A DNA stretch of 64,000 nt from Begonia masoniana. Taxonomy: Eukaryota; Streptophyta; Magnoliopsida; Cucurbitales; Begoniaceae. The stretch is taken from positions 18,378,557 through 18,442,556 of the forward strand of contig CM039511.1 of the NCBI GenBank assembly GCA_022432975.1, written 5' to 3'. Positions 12,364 to 23,412 of this stretch are shown here, one piece after another. The notes under the pieces are model-generated. The model searched no databases. It had not been told where the DNA came from and saw only the letters and a list, made by a program, of their open reading frames with translations. The position numbers and the translations under genes are program-made. Each line of letters opens with the position of its first letter. The stretch's first letter is position 1.

Positions 12364-15234
12364 TCGCTGCTCAATTCCACCTTGAGGACAATGTGAAAGT
12401 TTAGGTAGCGGGTATTGTTAGGAAATCAGAATATTATTGTTAGAAAATCAGAATATTGTTAGTGAGGGAGGGGTATTATTTTAAGTATACTAGGGTTAAG
12501 GGGTAAATGAGGAATATGGTGGATAATTCTGTTAAGAGAGGTATTTTACTACGTGAAGGAAGAATTGTTGGGGTGTGGAAAAACTGAAGGAAAAAGGGGA
12601 GAGTGCAGAGGCTCTACAATTCCTCTGCGAGGGAGAGAGTGGAGGCTCTACAATTCCTCCACATTTGTGTTGGGTTGTGTGTGAGTGCTCTGGTTAATTT
12701 GGAGATTACAGGATACCTATCATATCATTACTACTTTATCTTAGCAATTGGCATTTACTTGAGGACTTCCATTCTTTCTGAAAATTCCTTTTGCATTTAA
12801 AAGAGATAGCATGTTTCATATTCTGATATTACTTTTTATTACAGAGAACGAAGTCAAGTCAGTGGATTTTGGAAATTATCTGCCAATAAATGGAGATGCT
12901 GCTGCTGAAGTGTCTACACATTATTATAAGGTATCTTATCTGTCATTTCTTTTCTGATACTTATGGTTCTCTGAATATTCTTTGTTTGTTGCCTGTCTTT
13001 CTTGTTTATATGCATTTGATGACCTTGTCAACGGTTTAGGAACAAGTCGCACCACCGCATCAACAGCACAGTCCAAGAATTCCATATGGTGAAAATTATC
13101 CATTACAGCCGCATGGAGATAGGGGATACAGTGTTCCAAGTCCGTATCAGCCTGCTCCACAGCCTCATATTTTTTTGCCATCACAGGCACCCCAGGCTCC
13201 CAAGGTATAGCATGGATGTGTTAATGAAATGATGAAACTTGGTCGACTCGCTATTGTTAATACAATTTTCATGCTGTTGCTCTGTTATTTGATACTATTT
13301 ATCAACTTTATACTCGCTAACCAAATTTTAGTTCGATAGTTTTTATTTTCATCCCATTCGGTATTTCACCTAGATAATATTAAGTCTCTACGGCAACAAA
13401 AATTCTGTATAGAGTTTGGTGTTTGAGCTATGTTACTGTTGTTTGATCACTTTCAAGTTGTCATTAATAATGTCACTCTACTTAAAGCTTCTTTGGAAAT
13501 TATGCTTTGTTTTGTCAGAATTTTGATTACCAGACCAATTTATTTACCTATTGTTTCTAGGAAAATTTTACTGCACCTGGTGCTCTAGCCGAACCAGCTT
13601 TGAGACCTTTTTCTCCTGCAACTCTGCCTCCATTAAGAAACGTTGAGAAATATCAGCAGCCTGCGACATTGGCATCTCAGCTGTATCCTGTGCGTGATTT
13701 CTTGTCAACTTTCAAATCTGTTCTATGGACGATCTGTGCTATTTGTACTAAATATTTTATCTGAAATAGGAAAATTCTGTTTCTTCAAAGATGGATTCTG
13801 TTCCTGGCCATAAAATACCACATGTTGTTGCTCCTACTCCTCCCTTGACGGGATTTATGCCAGTTTCCAATCCTGGAGTGGGTCCACGACCGACCATTGG
13901 TGCAATTCAACCACCTAGCCCTACCCAGCCTTCTATAATACAACCAGCTCTTACTTCGACCCCACCTCCAACAATACAGACAGCTGTTACGTCAAATGTC
14001 CCTGGTAATTACTGTTGATGTTAGTCACTGTTTCATTTTGGATTTTACAGCTGCCAATCTTTGGTTTCATTTTCTCCACTTTTGGATTTAAATGTATATT
14101 ATGTTACTAATCATAAATAATACTGGTTGGCAAATCAAAATAAATCCAAGCCACCATATGGCACGAACCAAGTAGCGTAAAACAATTATATGACATAGTG
14201 CCACAGGGTGTCGTTCATTCAACTAGTTAAAGGGGCTTCAAACGTAGTGCAACAGGCCTGCTTATTTTGTTGGAAGGGATAGATTTTCTTATTAGCCAAT
14301 CTGATCGGGTGGAAAGGGCCCTGATTGCTCATTGTCATCATTATCATTTATTTCCCGAACAAATTAGGAGTACTTCTGACAATATTGAACCAGTGAAGAC
14401 TTTGGTCTTGAAAGTGTACTCCCTTCAAAGTCCATTTATCAAAACTCATTTGGCGCAAAATGTTTTTTGGAGCCATGCTCCCAGTCCCAATACCAATGAG
14501 TTAACCTGACTCAAAGAGAAACTTTTGAGAGCACATCCCGTGATCATCATAAAAAGAGTTCGACAAAGGAGTTACGAATCAAAACACCAAGAAAATTGAA
14601 ATTTTTTTGTTAATATTTGCAATGTAGTATCCATGAAAAAACATCAATTATCATGATTAATTTAATGCAAACTGGAAGATTTATACGTTCTAGTCAATAG
14701 TTCTTTTTGATATACTGTTACCTGATGGCATACTTCGGCTGAAACATTTTCCAGTCAACCAAAAACCTGTCGTAGTGACGTTGACAAAACTTTTTAACGA
14801 AACTTCAGAAGCACTAGGGGGTGCCCGAGCCAACCCAGGTAAGAAGCGTGAAATCGAAGACAATTCAAGAAAGATAGGAGCTCTATTTGCCAAATTAAAT
14901 AGTCTGGATATATCTAAAAATGCCGCGGATAAGCTAGTCCAACTCTGCCAGGCTTTGGACAACGGTGATTACAGCACTGCACTACAAATCCAGGTATACT
15001 TCATGTGACTTGTAATGCTAAGAAATGGATACGGTGGCTGCAGTTGGAGTAATGTTACATAACTTGTATACTTTCTATAAGAAATATTACATAACTAATA
15101 TATGACTATTACATGACTAATATATGATCGCTCACTTCATGTAGGTACTTCTTACCACAAGTGAGTGGGAGGAATGCAGTTTCTGGCTAGCCCCACTCAA
15201 GCGAATGATTAAGACGAGGCAGGGCGTCAGATAA

Positions 15235-16020
15235 TTACACCTCAGTTTGTGAGAATATCTAATTCTTTTCTCGGTTACTTGCTTGATCTTTGACCATTAG
15301 CCGTGAAGATTTTCTTCAATGTTACACAAGAAAGCCATTGCCAGAAAGCAGCCTCTGCCGGGCTATGGTTTGTTGATCTTCATCTCCCCCGAGTTCTTTA
15401 ACGACTTTCAACTTGGTTTTTTGGTATTTCTTCTAAAGAAGATAGCGAAGATGAGGATGTGATCTTTCGTTGAATAGTTTAGAGTTGAGGTAATTGTTTT
15501 TTTTTCCCTTTTTTCTTAATTTTTTATTTAAATTAAAAAAAAAATAAGTTAATAAGATTTATCCTCCCCATTTACAAGCCTTTGTTCGATGCTCTCTAAT
15601 ATTTGACTGGAGCAATCAACATTCTTTCAAAGAGTTTACTTTAGTTTACATTTTCCATAAATGAAATCTATACTTGCTCGTTGTTTGAAATTGGTATGGT
15701 CTTAGGTTTTATTCTTTAGTATGTTGATTTTTCTTAACATAATGAAGATTAATTACTTTAAACTTAACACCGACTATAAGATTTGAAATTATTTTATTAA
15801 GATAACATTCAACTAAAATTAGGTAGACACTAGTAAAAACATTCATGAAAGTGTAACAAATTTTAAGAGACTAATAGGACTTGATAAGTTTCATAAATTA
15901 CTTCTAACTATGCAAGATGTGGGCTCATCTCATAATGGATTTGTAGAAAATGGGTGTTTACTTGTCAGGTCAATATCAAGAATTGGTGCTCTCATTTTCA
16001 AAAATATAGGAGATGAAGGG

Positions 16021-16079
<59 letters not shown>

Positions 16080-18168
16080 GTAAAGCCTAGAAATTAGCAA
16101 GAGGGAATATGGACTTTCCTGCTCTCAGCTATTTGCTAAAGACACTCTAATTTTCTCAAAAACCCAAATGGTATATTTTCAGAATTCAGAATTTGGCATT
16201 ATCAGACATGAAAATGGAGTTAACTTGGTCTATGTTTGGTCATTTTCTTCTCCAGCTCTGCAACACTCCAACAAATGCTGACATCAGGGTAGCACAAATT
16301 CTGTGATTCTTCTCAATTTTCAAAATGAGAAATGGTTCCATAAATTAAAATAACTCTTCCATTATCAGAAAACGCGACTTCAAGATTGGATTGCTAAATT
16401 TTGTTTACTCACAAGATCTACAAAATAAAAAGCCTATTATAAAATCCAACGCACAGCTCGGAGGACTAAGCTTAATCCAGATTCAAACCCAATGGAACAG
16501 TAGAGCAAATTGGCATCAATCTGGGGCTGAACCAACAATCAATGACCGTTTAATCTTGCCTACAAAGGTCAAAAAATGCTTCTTTAGCTGGTCGTAAAGC
16601 CCATTTTGAAAGAGGTTGACAGCAACGGCAGTCTTCTTTTTCACAGAATTGAAGCCCCAAAAGTAGAATGAAAAGGAATAGAATTTCTCAGGTAAAGTGA
16701 AGAGCAAACCGAAAAGGGTTGATTTTGTTATACGTTCACACATAAGATTCCTACCCAAAATCTCTAAAGTTGCTCTCCTTTTTCTTAGATTGAACCAATA
16801 GTCTCTGAATCAACCTCTGAACTGCGCTACATTCAACAGTCGACCAAGTCTTGCCCATTTTTTAAGGATAAAGTAATGAGAAAGGGGCCGAGAGTGGAGG
16901 GAAAACTTCAAATCTGGGTTTTGAAGGAGAAATAAAGTCGTTCGATGGAAGAATTTCATCAGATAGTAAGTGCACAAATACCAAACCTTGGAGAGTTGAC
17001 ATTAAAACGTTGATTTTCCAAATGCTTTTCGACTAACGAACAAGAGGAAGAGGTTCAATCTACTGCTACGTCAGCGTCGTCGTCAACGTTCTGGTAATTT
17101 CATTTTCTCGATGCTTTGCCAGCAGCTCCAGAGAGTTGTTAGCATGTGGCTGATTTCCATTGAGTCGCCATCATTTGTACGTGAGGCCAATTTCAAAAGT
17201 GGGCATCTGTGTCATAACGAAGCTTGTGGGGACACTAACAAATAATATAAAATTCAATCTTCTTTGTCAGTTTCCCACTGTTATTACATTGTTGTTGGGA
17301 CATACCCAGATCCTTATTCTGTCCACATTTTCCCTATCAACGCAAATGCTGTAAAAAAAACTCAGGAAAATGAACCGATGCTGCCGTGATCAACAAAAAG
17401 ATTCAACCACTTGGGATAATACGCATGGAAAAGTTGCAGGAAAAATTAAGCATCAATCTGGAAGCGGACCCAAAAAACAAGAGTTTCAGTCTATCCTGCA
17501 AGAATTTGGATCATTTGCTGACAGACAGTCTTTGTCATTTAGCCTAGTAAAATTGTTTACTTTAAGAATGATTTGTTAACTTATGCTCAAGGAGAATCAT
17601 ACTTAAATTCAGAACAAATACGGACAAAACCATATCAGAGATTTCGAGTTAGTGATGGTCGTGATATGTTTACTTGCTGAGAAATATAGTCCATGTCCCC
17701 TACTATATATTCTTTACAATAAAGTGAGTGTAATTTTTACATGATTGATTATTATAGAAGTGGATCAGACTAAATTATATTGGTGTCTTATAAACTCTTC
17801 TGTTAAATGAAAGAATAATTAATTTTAGTAAACATAATGATGGTCAATATATGCAGGATGACTCCGTTTCTTTTAATATTATTCTTTTATTTACTCTGTA
17901 CAATTTTGTCCTGAGTTGCATTACATAAAATCCTTTGGTATTTTGGAATACATAATGAGTACTGGAATGCTAACATTGATAACATGAACTCCATATACAA
18001 GATTCTCTTGTTTTGTTAGTTTCAGGGATTGAATAATTAGTGTGCAATTCATAAATTTTTATGATTAATTATTCATCATATATCATGTAGTCAGGCTCAA
18101 TATGTCATATTGAGAGGTGACCGGATTAAACCTAGCCTATTACAAGCTTACGAGAGGATTAATACATA
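15235..18168. other. Downstream non-coding stretch up to the assembly gap
   Basis: After the SEC31 stop codon comes a probable 3' UTR with T/A-rich sequence (about 15490-15560). The remaining 2.6 kb has no convincing gene in any frame, no recognised transposon domain and no match to the right arm. It includes a GA microsatellite at 16022-16077 and becomes A/T-rich from about 17580 to the gap. Confidence 0.6.
16022..16077. repeat. (GA)n microsatellite
   Basis: An uninterrupted GA dinucleotide run of about 28 units, 0.8 kb downstream of the SEC31 stop codon. Confidence 0.95.
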
Positions 18169-18268
18169 NNNNNNNNNNNNNNNNNNNNNNNNNNNNNNNN
18201 NNNNNNNNNNNNNNNNNNNNNNNNNNNNNNNNNNNNNNNNNNNNNNNNNNNNNNNNNNNNNNNNNNNN
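18169..18268. other. Assembly gap, 100 N
   Basis: There are exactly 100 undetermined bases, the conventional placeholder for a gap of unknown size. It lies in the spacer between the two inverted arms, so the true distance and even the relative orientation of the arms are not established by this sequence. Confidence 0.98.
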
Positions 18269-19087
18269 TAAACACAAGTTAGAGTTCATCTTCCGGTGAG
18301 AATGAGTTAACACCGTGACCATCAAAACTCGCGCGGTGGTGGACACTAACGATGAACACGGTGCAAGCCTATCATGTTCATTAAAAAACCTCAGCCGGTA
18401 GGGACATCTACTGTTGGACACGTGACTCTCTTCGTGTTCATTAAATTTATCGTGATATACTCTTCGGTAGAGGAAGTACAATACCTATACCGGGTCCACT
18501 AGGCGACCAAAATAACATCTTGTCTTCGGTAGAGAATTACACTACCTCTACCGGTCACCAGACGACAAAATAGCGTTTTTATTCTTCAGAGGACGTCAGC
18601 CGGGGAGACACTTTACCTATTCGATGACGCAGCCGGGGAAGGCAAAAAATACAACTTCCATAACATTTCTCATGCCGATAACGCACAGCCGGAAGACGAA
18701 GACAAACAATTCTACCTCTTCCGATGACGTTCAAACCGGAAGAACAACCATTTTTCCCATTCGATTGCGTCAGCGGAAGGCAAAATCATAAACTTCTATC
18801 ACACTTCTCCTGCGATGACGTCAGGGAAGACAACAAATTCTCCTCTTCGATGACGTCAGCGGTGGAAGACAAACATTTTTCCTCCAGCGTCCCTCGGCAG
18901 AAGACATAGGGGCTTTTCTCAGACTTAGATTTTTGATAACCTAAACTCATAGCCTCAATCTAATAACCAGGACTCAAGCGGAATGAACCATAAACTACTC
19001 TAACTCATACAGCGAAAAGATTAATAATTCATTCATACCTCATAATCTCTCAGATCAGTACTATCCTTTTTTTTTTTTTTTTTTGCC
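18269..19087. repeat. Degenerate minisatellite / truncated LTR segment next to the gap
   Basis: From 18269 to about 18910 the sequence repeats imperfect units around GATGACGTCAGC, GGAAGACAA and ACCTCTACCGG. These resemble the array at 53960-56117 and the repeats of the LTR at 32583-34798. It ends at a poly-T run (about 19067-19084) directly where homology to the left arm begins (19088). It probably is a piece of the same long-LTR family, cut by the gap; this is inference. Confidence 0.5.
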
Positions 19088-19295
19088 TAATTTCCAAAGA
19101 AGCTTTAAGTAGAGTGACATTATTAATGACAACTTGAAAGTGATCAAACAACAGTAACATAGCTCAAACACCAAAATCTATACAGAATTTTTGTTGCCGT
19201 AGAGACTTAATATTATCTAGGCGAAATACCGAATGGGATGAAAATAAAAACTATCGAACTAAAATTTGGTTAGCGAGTATAAAGTTGATAAATAG

Positions 19296-19522
19296 TGTTG
19301 AACCAAGTTGTACAGAACCGGGATCAGCCTAAACCAGTACCGGTTCAATATTCTGTTATAACAAAACAATCTACTGTTCTTCTCTCTCTTCTACATTACT
19401 GCTTCTCTCTCTGTAATACCTAGCTTATAAAAAGCTGCAGAAGTGTGTTTGTTAAATGAGAATAGAATACATTTCTTTCAAAAGTTTTCCTCTATACTTT
19501 CTTCCTTTCCGTAAACTCATCA
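19296..19522. mobile_element. Solo LTR, 227 bp, TSD AATAG, right arm only
   Basis: The segment begins TGTTGAACCAAGTTG and ends AAACTCATCA. It is flanked by AATAG at 19291-19295 and 19523-19527. The left arm has the empty site with one AATAG (minus strand, about 13290). A TATAAAA-like box lies near 19427. Size and TG...CA ends fit a small Copia-type or TRIM LTR. It inserted after the two arms separated. Confidence 0.85.
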
Positions 19523-20099
19523 AATAGTATCAAATAACAGAGCAACAGCATGACAATTGTATTAACAATAGCGAGTCAACCAAGTTTCATCATTTCATTA
19601 ACACATCCATGCTATACCTTGGGAGCCTGGGGTGCCTGTGATGGCAAAAAAACATGAGGCTGTGGAGCAGGCTGATACGGACTTGGAACACTGTATCCCC
19701 TATCTCCATGCGACTGTAATGGATAATTTTCACCATATGGAATTCTTGGACTGTGCTGTTGATACGGTGGTGCGACTTGTTCCTAAACCGTTGACAAGGT
19801 CATCAAATGCATATAAACCAGAAAGACAGGCAACAAACAAAGAACATTCAGAGAACCATAAGTATCAGAAAAGAAATGACAGATAAGATACCTTATAATA
19901 ATGTGTAGACACTTCAGCAGCAGCATCTCCATTTATTGGCAGATAATTTCCAAAATCCACTGACTTGACTTCGTTCTCTGTAATAAAAAGTAATATCAGA
20001 ATATGAAACATGCTATCTCTTTTAAATGCAAAAGGAATTTTCAGAAAGAATGGAAGTCCTCAAGTAAATGTCAATTGCTAAGATAAAGCAGTAATGATA

Positions 20100-22183
20100 T
20101 GATAGGTATCCTGTACTCTCCAAATTAACCAGCGCATTCACACACAACCCAACACAAATGTGGAGGAATTGTAGATCCTTCACTCTCTCCCTCGCAGAGG
20201 AATTGTAGAGTCTATGCACTCTCCTCTTTTTCCCTCAGTTTTTCCACACCCCAACAATTCTTCCTCCACGTAGTAAAATACCTTTCCTCCTAACCGAATT
20301 ATCCACCATATTCCTCATTTACCCCTTAAACTCTAGTATACTTAAAATAATACCCCTCCCTCACTAACAATATTCTGATTTTCTAACAATAATATTATGA
20401 TTTCCTAACAATACCTGCTGCCTAAACTTTCACTTTGTCCTCAAGATGGAATTGAGCAGCGATTATGCCAAATAACTCCCCTGCAGTTTCATCGAACTGG
20501 GTTCAGAGAACCCCACGATTGAATTTTGCGATAACTGTTCTAGCTTGGACGACTCGGGTTGTTCAGCTTTGCCTGGTGCATCTCCCTCTCTGCTCTGTGA
20601 CTCATCGACCAACGCTTCATCTTCGTGACAAACACACACCAGTAAATCCTTGGATTTACAGCGATGTCCCGGAAAAAATCGTTCATCGCAACGGAAACAT
20701 AGCCCTTTCTCTCTCCTTGGAAGCAACTCAGCGTCTGTCATCCGCCGAAAAGAAGACTCCGGCCGGACTGGATTCACCAGACCCGTCGTCCCACTCTGCT
20801 GTGTGTACGCTGGCCGGACATGACTCGCCAAGGTTTGTTGATGTGCGTACGCCTTTGAAGAAGTAGATCCAGCTCGGGCTGGATTTGCTGAGGTCGTGTC
20901 TCCGAGAGGCCGTGGCTGGACCGCCCAACCGGGTTTGGGCGGTTCCTCTTCCTTCACCCCAGGCCCTGGTCCAACAAGAGACTGGGCCGTGAAAATTGAA
21001 GTGGGTTGATCCCCTTCCCTTCTGCCTGAACCCGAACCGCCCAGCAGCTCCTTCTGCCCTAGCAATACGAATTTATCTTCTACCCGCTGTGCAGTTTGCA
21101 TCAGTGGATAGAGGCCATTCGGCCGCAAAACAAGAATCTCGACGCGGATTTTAGGCCTCAATCCCGTCACGAATTGCGCCTCTAGCAAGTGCTCCGGTAC
21201 GTCCGAAAAATGGGAAGCAGCACGTTCAAAAGTTTGTCGGAATTCACGCACCGATCCTGTCTGCCGGAGCTGCAGGAAACGCTCCGACAGTGTGCCTTCG
21301 AGGGACGAACGAAAACGTTCCTGCAAGAGGAACTGAAAATCCATCTAACTGCAGAATGGACGTCGGCGTTCTTTCCACTAGAACCATGCCAACGCCTCAC
21401 CCTCCAAGTGTTCAGCCACCCAATAAAGCTTCTTCTGCTCCGTCAATGGCTGAAGTGCGAAAAATCGTTCGATCCTAAAAATCCAATCATCCGGGTCACC
21501 CCCTGCAAATATGGGCATTTCTAATCGACAGCGCAGGTGCTTTTCTTTCCATCCTTCATCTCCGCCTCTAACTCTGGACCCTTCTCCAAGGCAGCTCGAT
21601 TGCCCCATCACTTCTTCACTGACTTTTTGTTTTCTTTTCTCCTGCTGCCATGGAGGTGCCGAATGTATAGCATCGACCAGGGTCTTCAGGTTCGCCATGA
21701 CCGTCGCCATGACCGTTTCAACTCCGGCAGACTGGCAATACTCTCCTTGATATTGCCTATTTCCTGCCATAACTCATTTTGAGCAATCTGGGCATCGCTC
21801 AAACTCGACCTCTCCAGCGCCTGTGAAAGTTTCTTCCCTGCCATTGCTCAGGTAATGTTGCTCTGATACAAATGATAGGTATCCTATAATCTCCAAATTA
21901 ACCAGAACACTCACACACAACCCAACACAAATGTGGAGAAATTGTAGAGCCTCCACTCTCTCCCTCGCAGAGGAATTGTAGAGTCTCTGCACTCTCCCCT
22001 TTTTCCCTTAGTTTTTCCACACTCCAACAATTCTTCCTCCACGTAGTAAAATACCTTTCCCCCTAACAGAATTATCCACCATATTCCTCATTTACCCCTT
22101 AAACCCTAGTATATTTAAAATAATACCCCTCTCTCACTAACAATATTCTGATTTCTTAACAATAATATTCTGATTTCCTAACA
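20100..22183 (-). mobile_element. Gag-only LTR retroelement in SEC31 intron, right arm, TSD TATCA (plus-strand TGATA)
   Basis: This is the mirror copy of 10483-12722, with LTRs at 20100-20410 and 21873-22183. The target duplication reads TGATA at 20095-20099 and 22184-22188 on the plus strand. The primer-binding complement CTCTGATACA lies beside the LTR at 21873. Identity of the insertion point and TSD in both arms shows a single insertion before the duplication. It lacks the 160-bp internal partial duplication found in the left copy. Confidence 0.88.
20463..21770 (-). pseudogene. Gag protein of the non-autonomous retroelement, right copy
   Basis: Two frames cover the gag. 21770-21378 encodes MAGNRQYQGEYCQS...PIFAGGDPDDWIF...HLEGEALAWF and then meets TAG where the left copy has CAG. 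21344-20463 carries the rest, with LQERFRSSLEGTLSERF, the wide zinc-knuckle motif GLCFRCDERFFPGHRCK and an acidic tail. Thus each copy has its own nonsense mutation. No protease, reverse transcriptase or integrase is present. The protein would assemble particles using enzymes supplied by another element. Confidence 0.78.
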
Positions 22184-23282
22184 TGATAATACTTTTAAGC
22201 ACTTTAAAAATTAACCTCATCAAATCATTTAGAGGTTGAAGGAAATAACTATATTTAGCGTGATGAATATAATGACCATATCATGTATAAACTTAGCCAA
22301 AAAAGCATGATAAAACGAAATCAAGAAATATAATTCCTGCATAGTGCATACCAAGATATTTGTGAATTCCTCTTCAAAATATATCCATTGTCTTTTATCA
22401 AACAACAAAAAAATAACTTTATCTGACCAAAGCAACTTTACCAGATTCTATGGCAAGAGAAATTCTATCTCTTAAGACCACAAGTTCAGGTGACAATTCT
22501 TCGGATCCCAAGAGTCTTAAGTACTCCAACACTGTAGTTAAAAGCCCTTGACTTGCCAAAATTTCAGCATACTTCTCTACAAGCTTCCACAGTGACGCAC
22601 TGAATCGTTTCTGTCCAGAAGCCAAGGCAAGGACAATAGTCTTCTCCATCAAATCCTAACAAAAAAACTCACTTTGTCAACTCTATTGCTAGAATATACG
22701 TTGAATGTCATCTTGTAGAAGTAAATTCACCTGAAGAAGGTCCACATAGGATTTCCTTTCAGGCTTTGCAGACAAACTCCTCGACCAAATTTCAACAGTT
22801 TTATCAATATTACCTGAACATATATAGCATAAAGTTGCTGCTAGCGTATTACCCACAGACATTAATCTTGAAGCAAGTGTGTCACAAAGCATACTCCATT
22901 CCTCTCTTTGTGCAAACTGTTGATGTAACCAAAATGCAAAACAAGTAACAAATCTAATTAGAAAATAAATTAACGCCACAAGAAGGGAAAAGTAATGGAC
23001 TACTTAGGGTTCATTGGCTATGTAGACAACTTTAACTAGGCAGTATTGTACCACTATAAGAATCACAAATCCTTATACTTCTATAAGTACATAAAACAAG
23101 GTTAGAAATGCCAAAATTGTGTTCTAGCAACTACAATACTCTATGCAATAACACAACTAAAAGGATAGAACAAAATAAGCAAAGGTTTATAACTAAATGA
23201 GAATGAAACAAAAAAAAATATTTTCTATAACTTTATCTCCTAATAAATTAAGAGTAATTGTAGAGTTACTCTCTTAAAAAAT

Positions 23283-23412
23283 ACTCTTAAAAAACTTATT
23301 GATGTGTCAAATAATGATTGATGCAATTAATATAATAAATTACTTTTTTTAATTTATTATATTAATTGCACTAATTATTTTTTGATACGTCAATAAGCTT
23401 TTTAAGAGAATA
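23283..23412. repeat. Fold-back (MITE-like) element in SEC31 intron, right arm
   Basis: This is the mirror copy of 9246-9374: ACTCTTAAAAAACTTATTGA at the left end pairs with TCAATAAGCTTTTTAAGAG at the right end, with an A/T-rich centre. Small sequence differences separate it from the left copy. Confidence 0.6.

Larger units (their letters stand above)
10483..12722 (+). mobile_element. Gag-only LTR retroelement in SEC31 intron, left arm, TSD TATCA
   Basis: The two LTRs are 10483-10791 and 12416-12722. Both start TGTTAG and end GGATACCTATCA. The 5-bp TSD TATCA is present at 10478-10482 and 12723-12727. Just after the 5' LTR is TGTATCAGAGC, matching the usual primer-binding site for initiator tRNA-Met. 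The internal part encodes only gag, no protease or pol, so the element is non-autonomous. The same insertion with the same TSD is in the right arm (20100-22183). The left copy is about 156 bp longer because of an internal partial duplication. Confidence 0.88.
5829..15234 (+). pseudogene. SEC31: SEC31 (COPII outer coat), left-arm copy with exons 8-12 deleted
   Basis: SEC31 forms the COPII outer cage with SEC13 at ER exit sites. Start: ATG 5829 ([15 protein letters not shown]). Exons: 5829-6145, 6432-6486, 6606-6728, 7080-7176, 7255-7291, 7419-7524, 7607-7664, then 7958-8513, 8669-8761, 9740-9925, 10001-10214, 12845-12930, 13040-13204, 13561-13689, 13770-14004, 14755-14993, 15145-15234 (ends RMIKTRQGVR, TAA). 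Exons 1-7 give WD40 blades ([28 protein letters not shown]). Exons from 7958 give the helical ancestral coatomer element, those from 13040 to 14004 the Pro-rich SEC23/SAR1-binding region, and the last two the C-terminal helical domain. Compared with the right arm, 511 bp of exon is missing. This is not a multiple of three, so splicing 7664 to 7958 shifts the frame. Intron 10215-12844 holds a retroelement. Confidence 0.88.

Noticed and set aside
16750..16857. Possible small minus-strand gene starting MGKTWSTVECSAVQRLIQRL
   Set aside because: The frame stops after 36 codons, no continuing exon was recognised, and there is no second copy for comparison.
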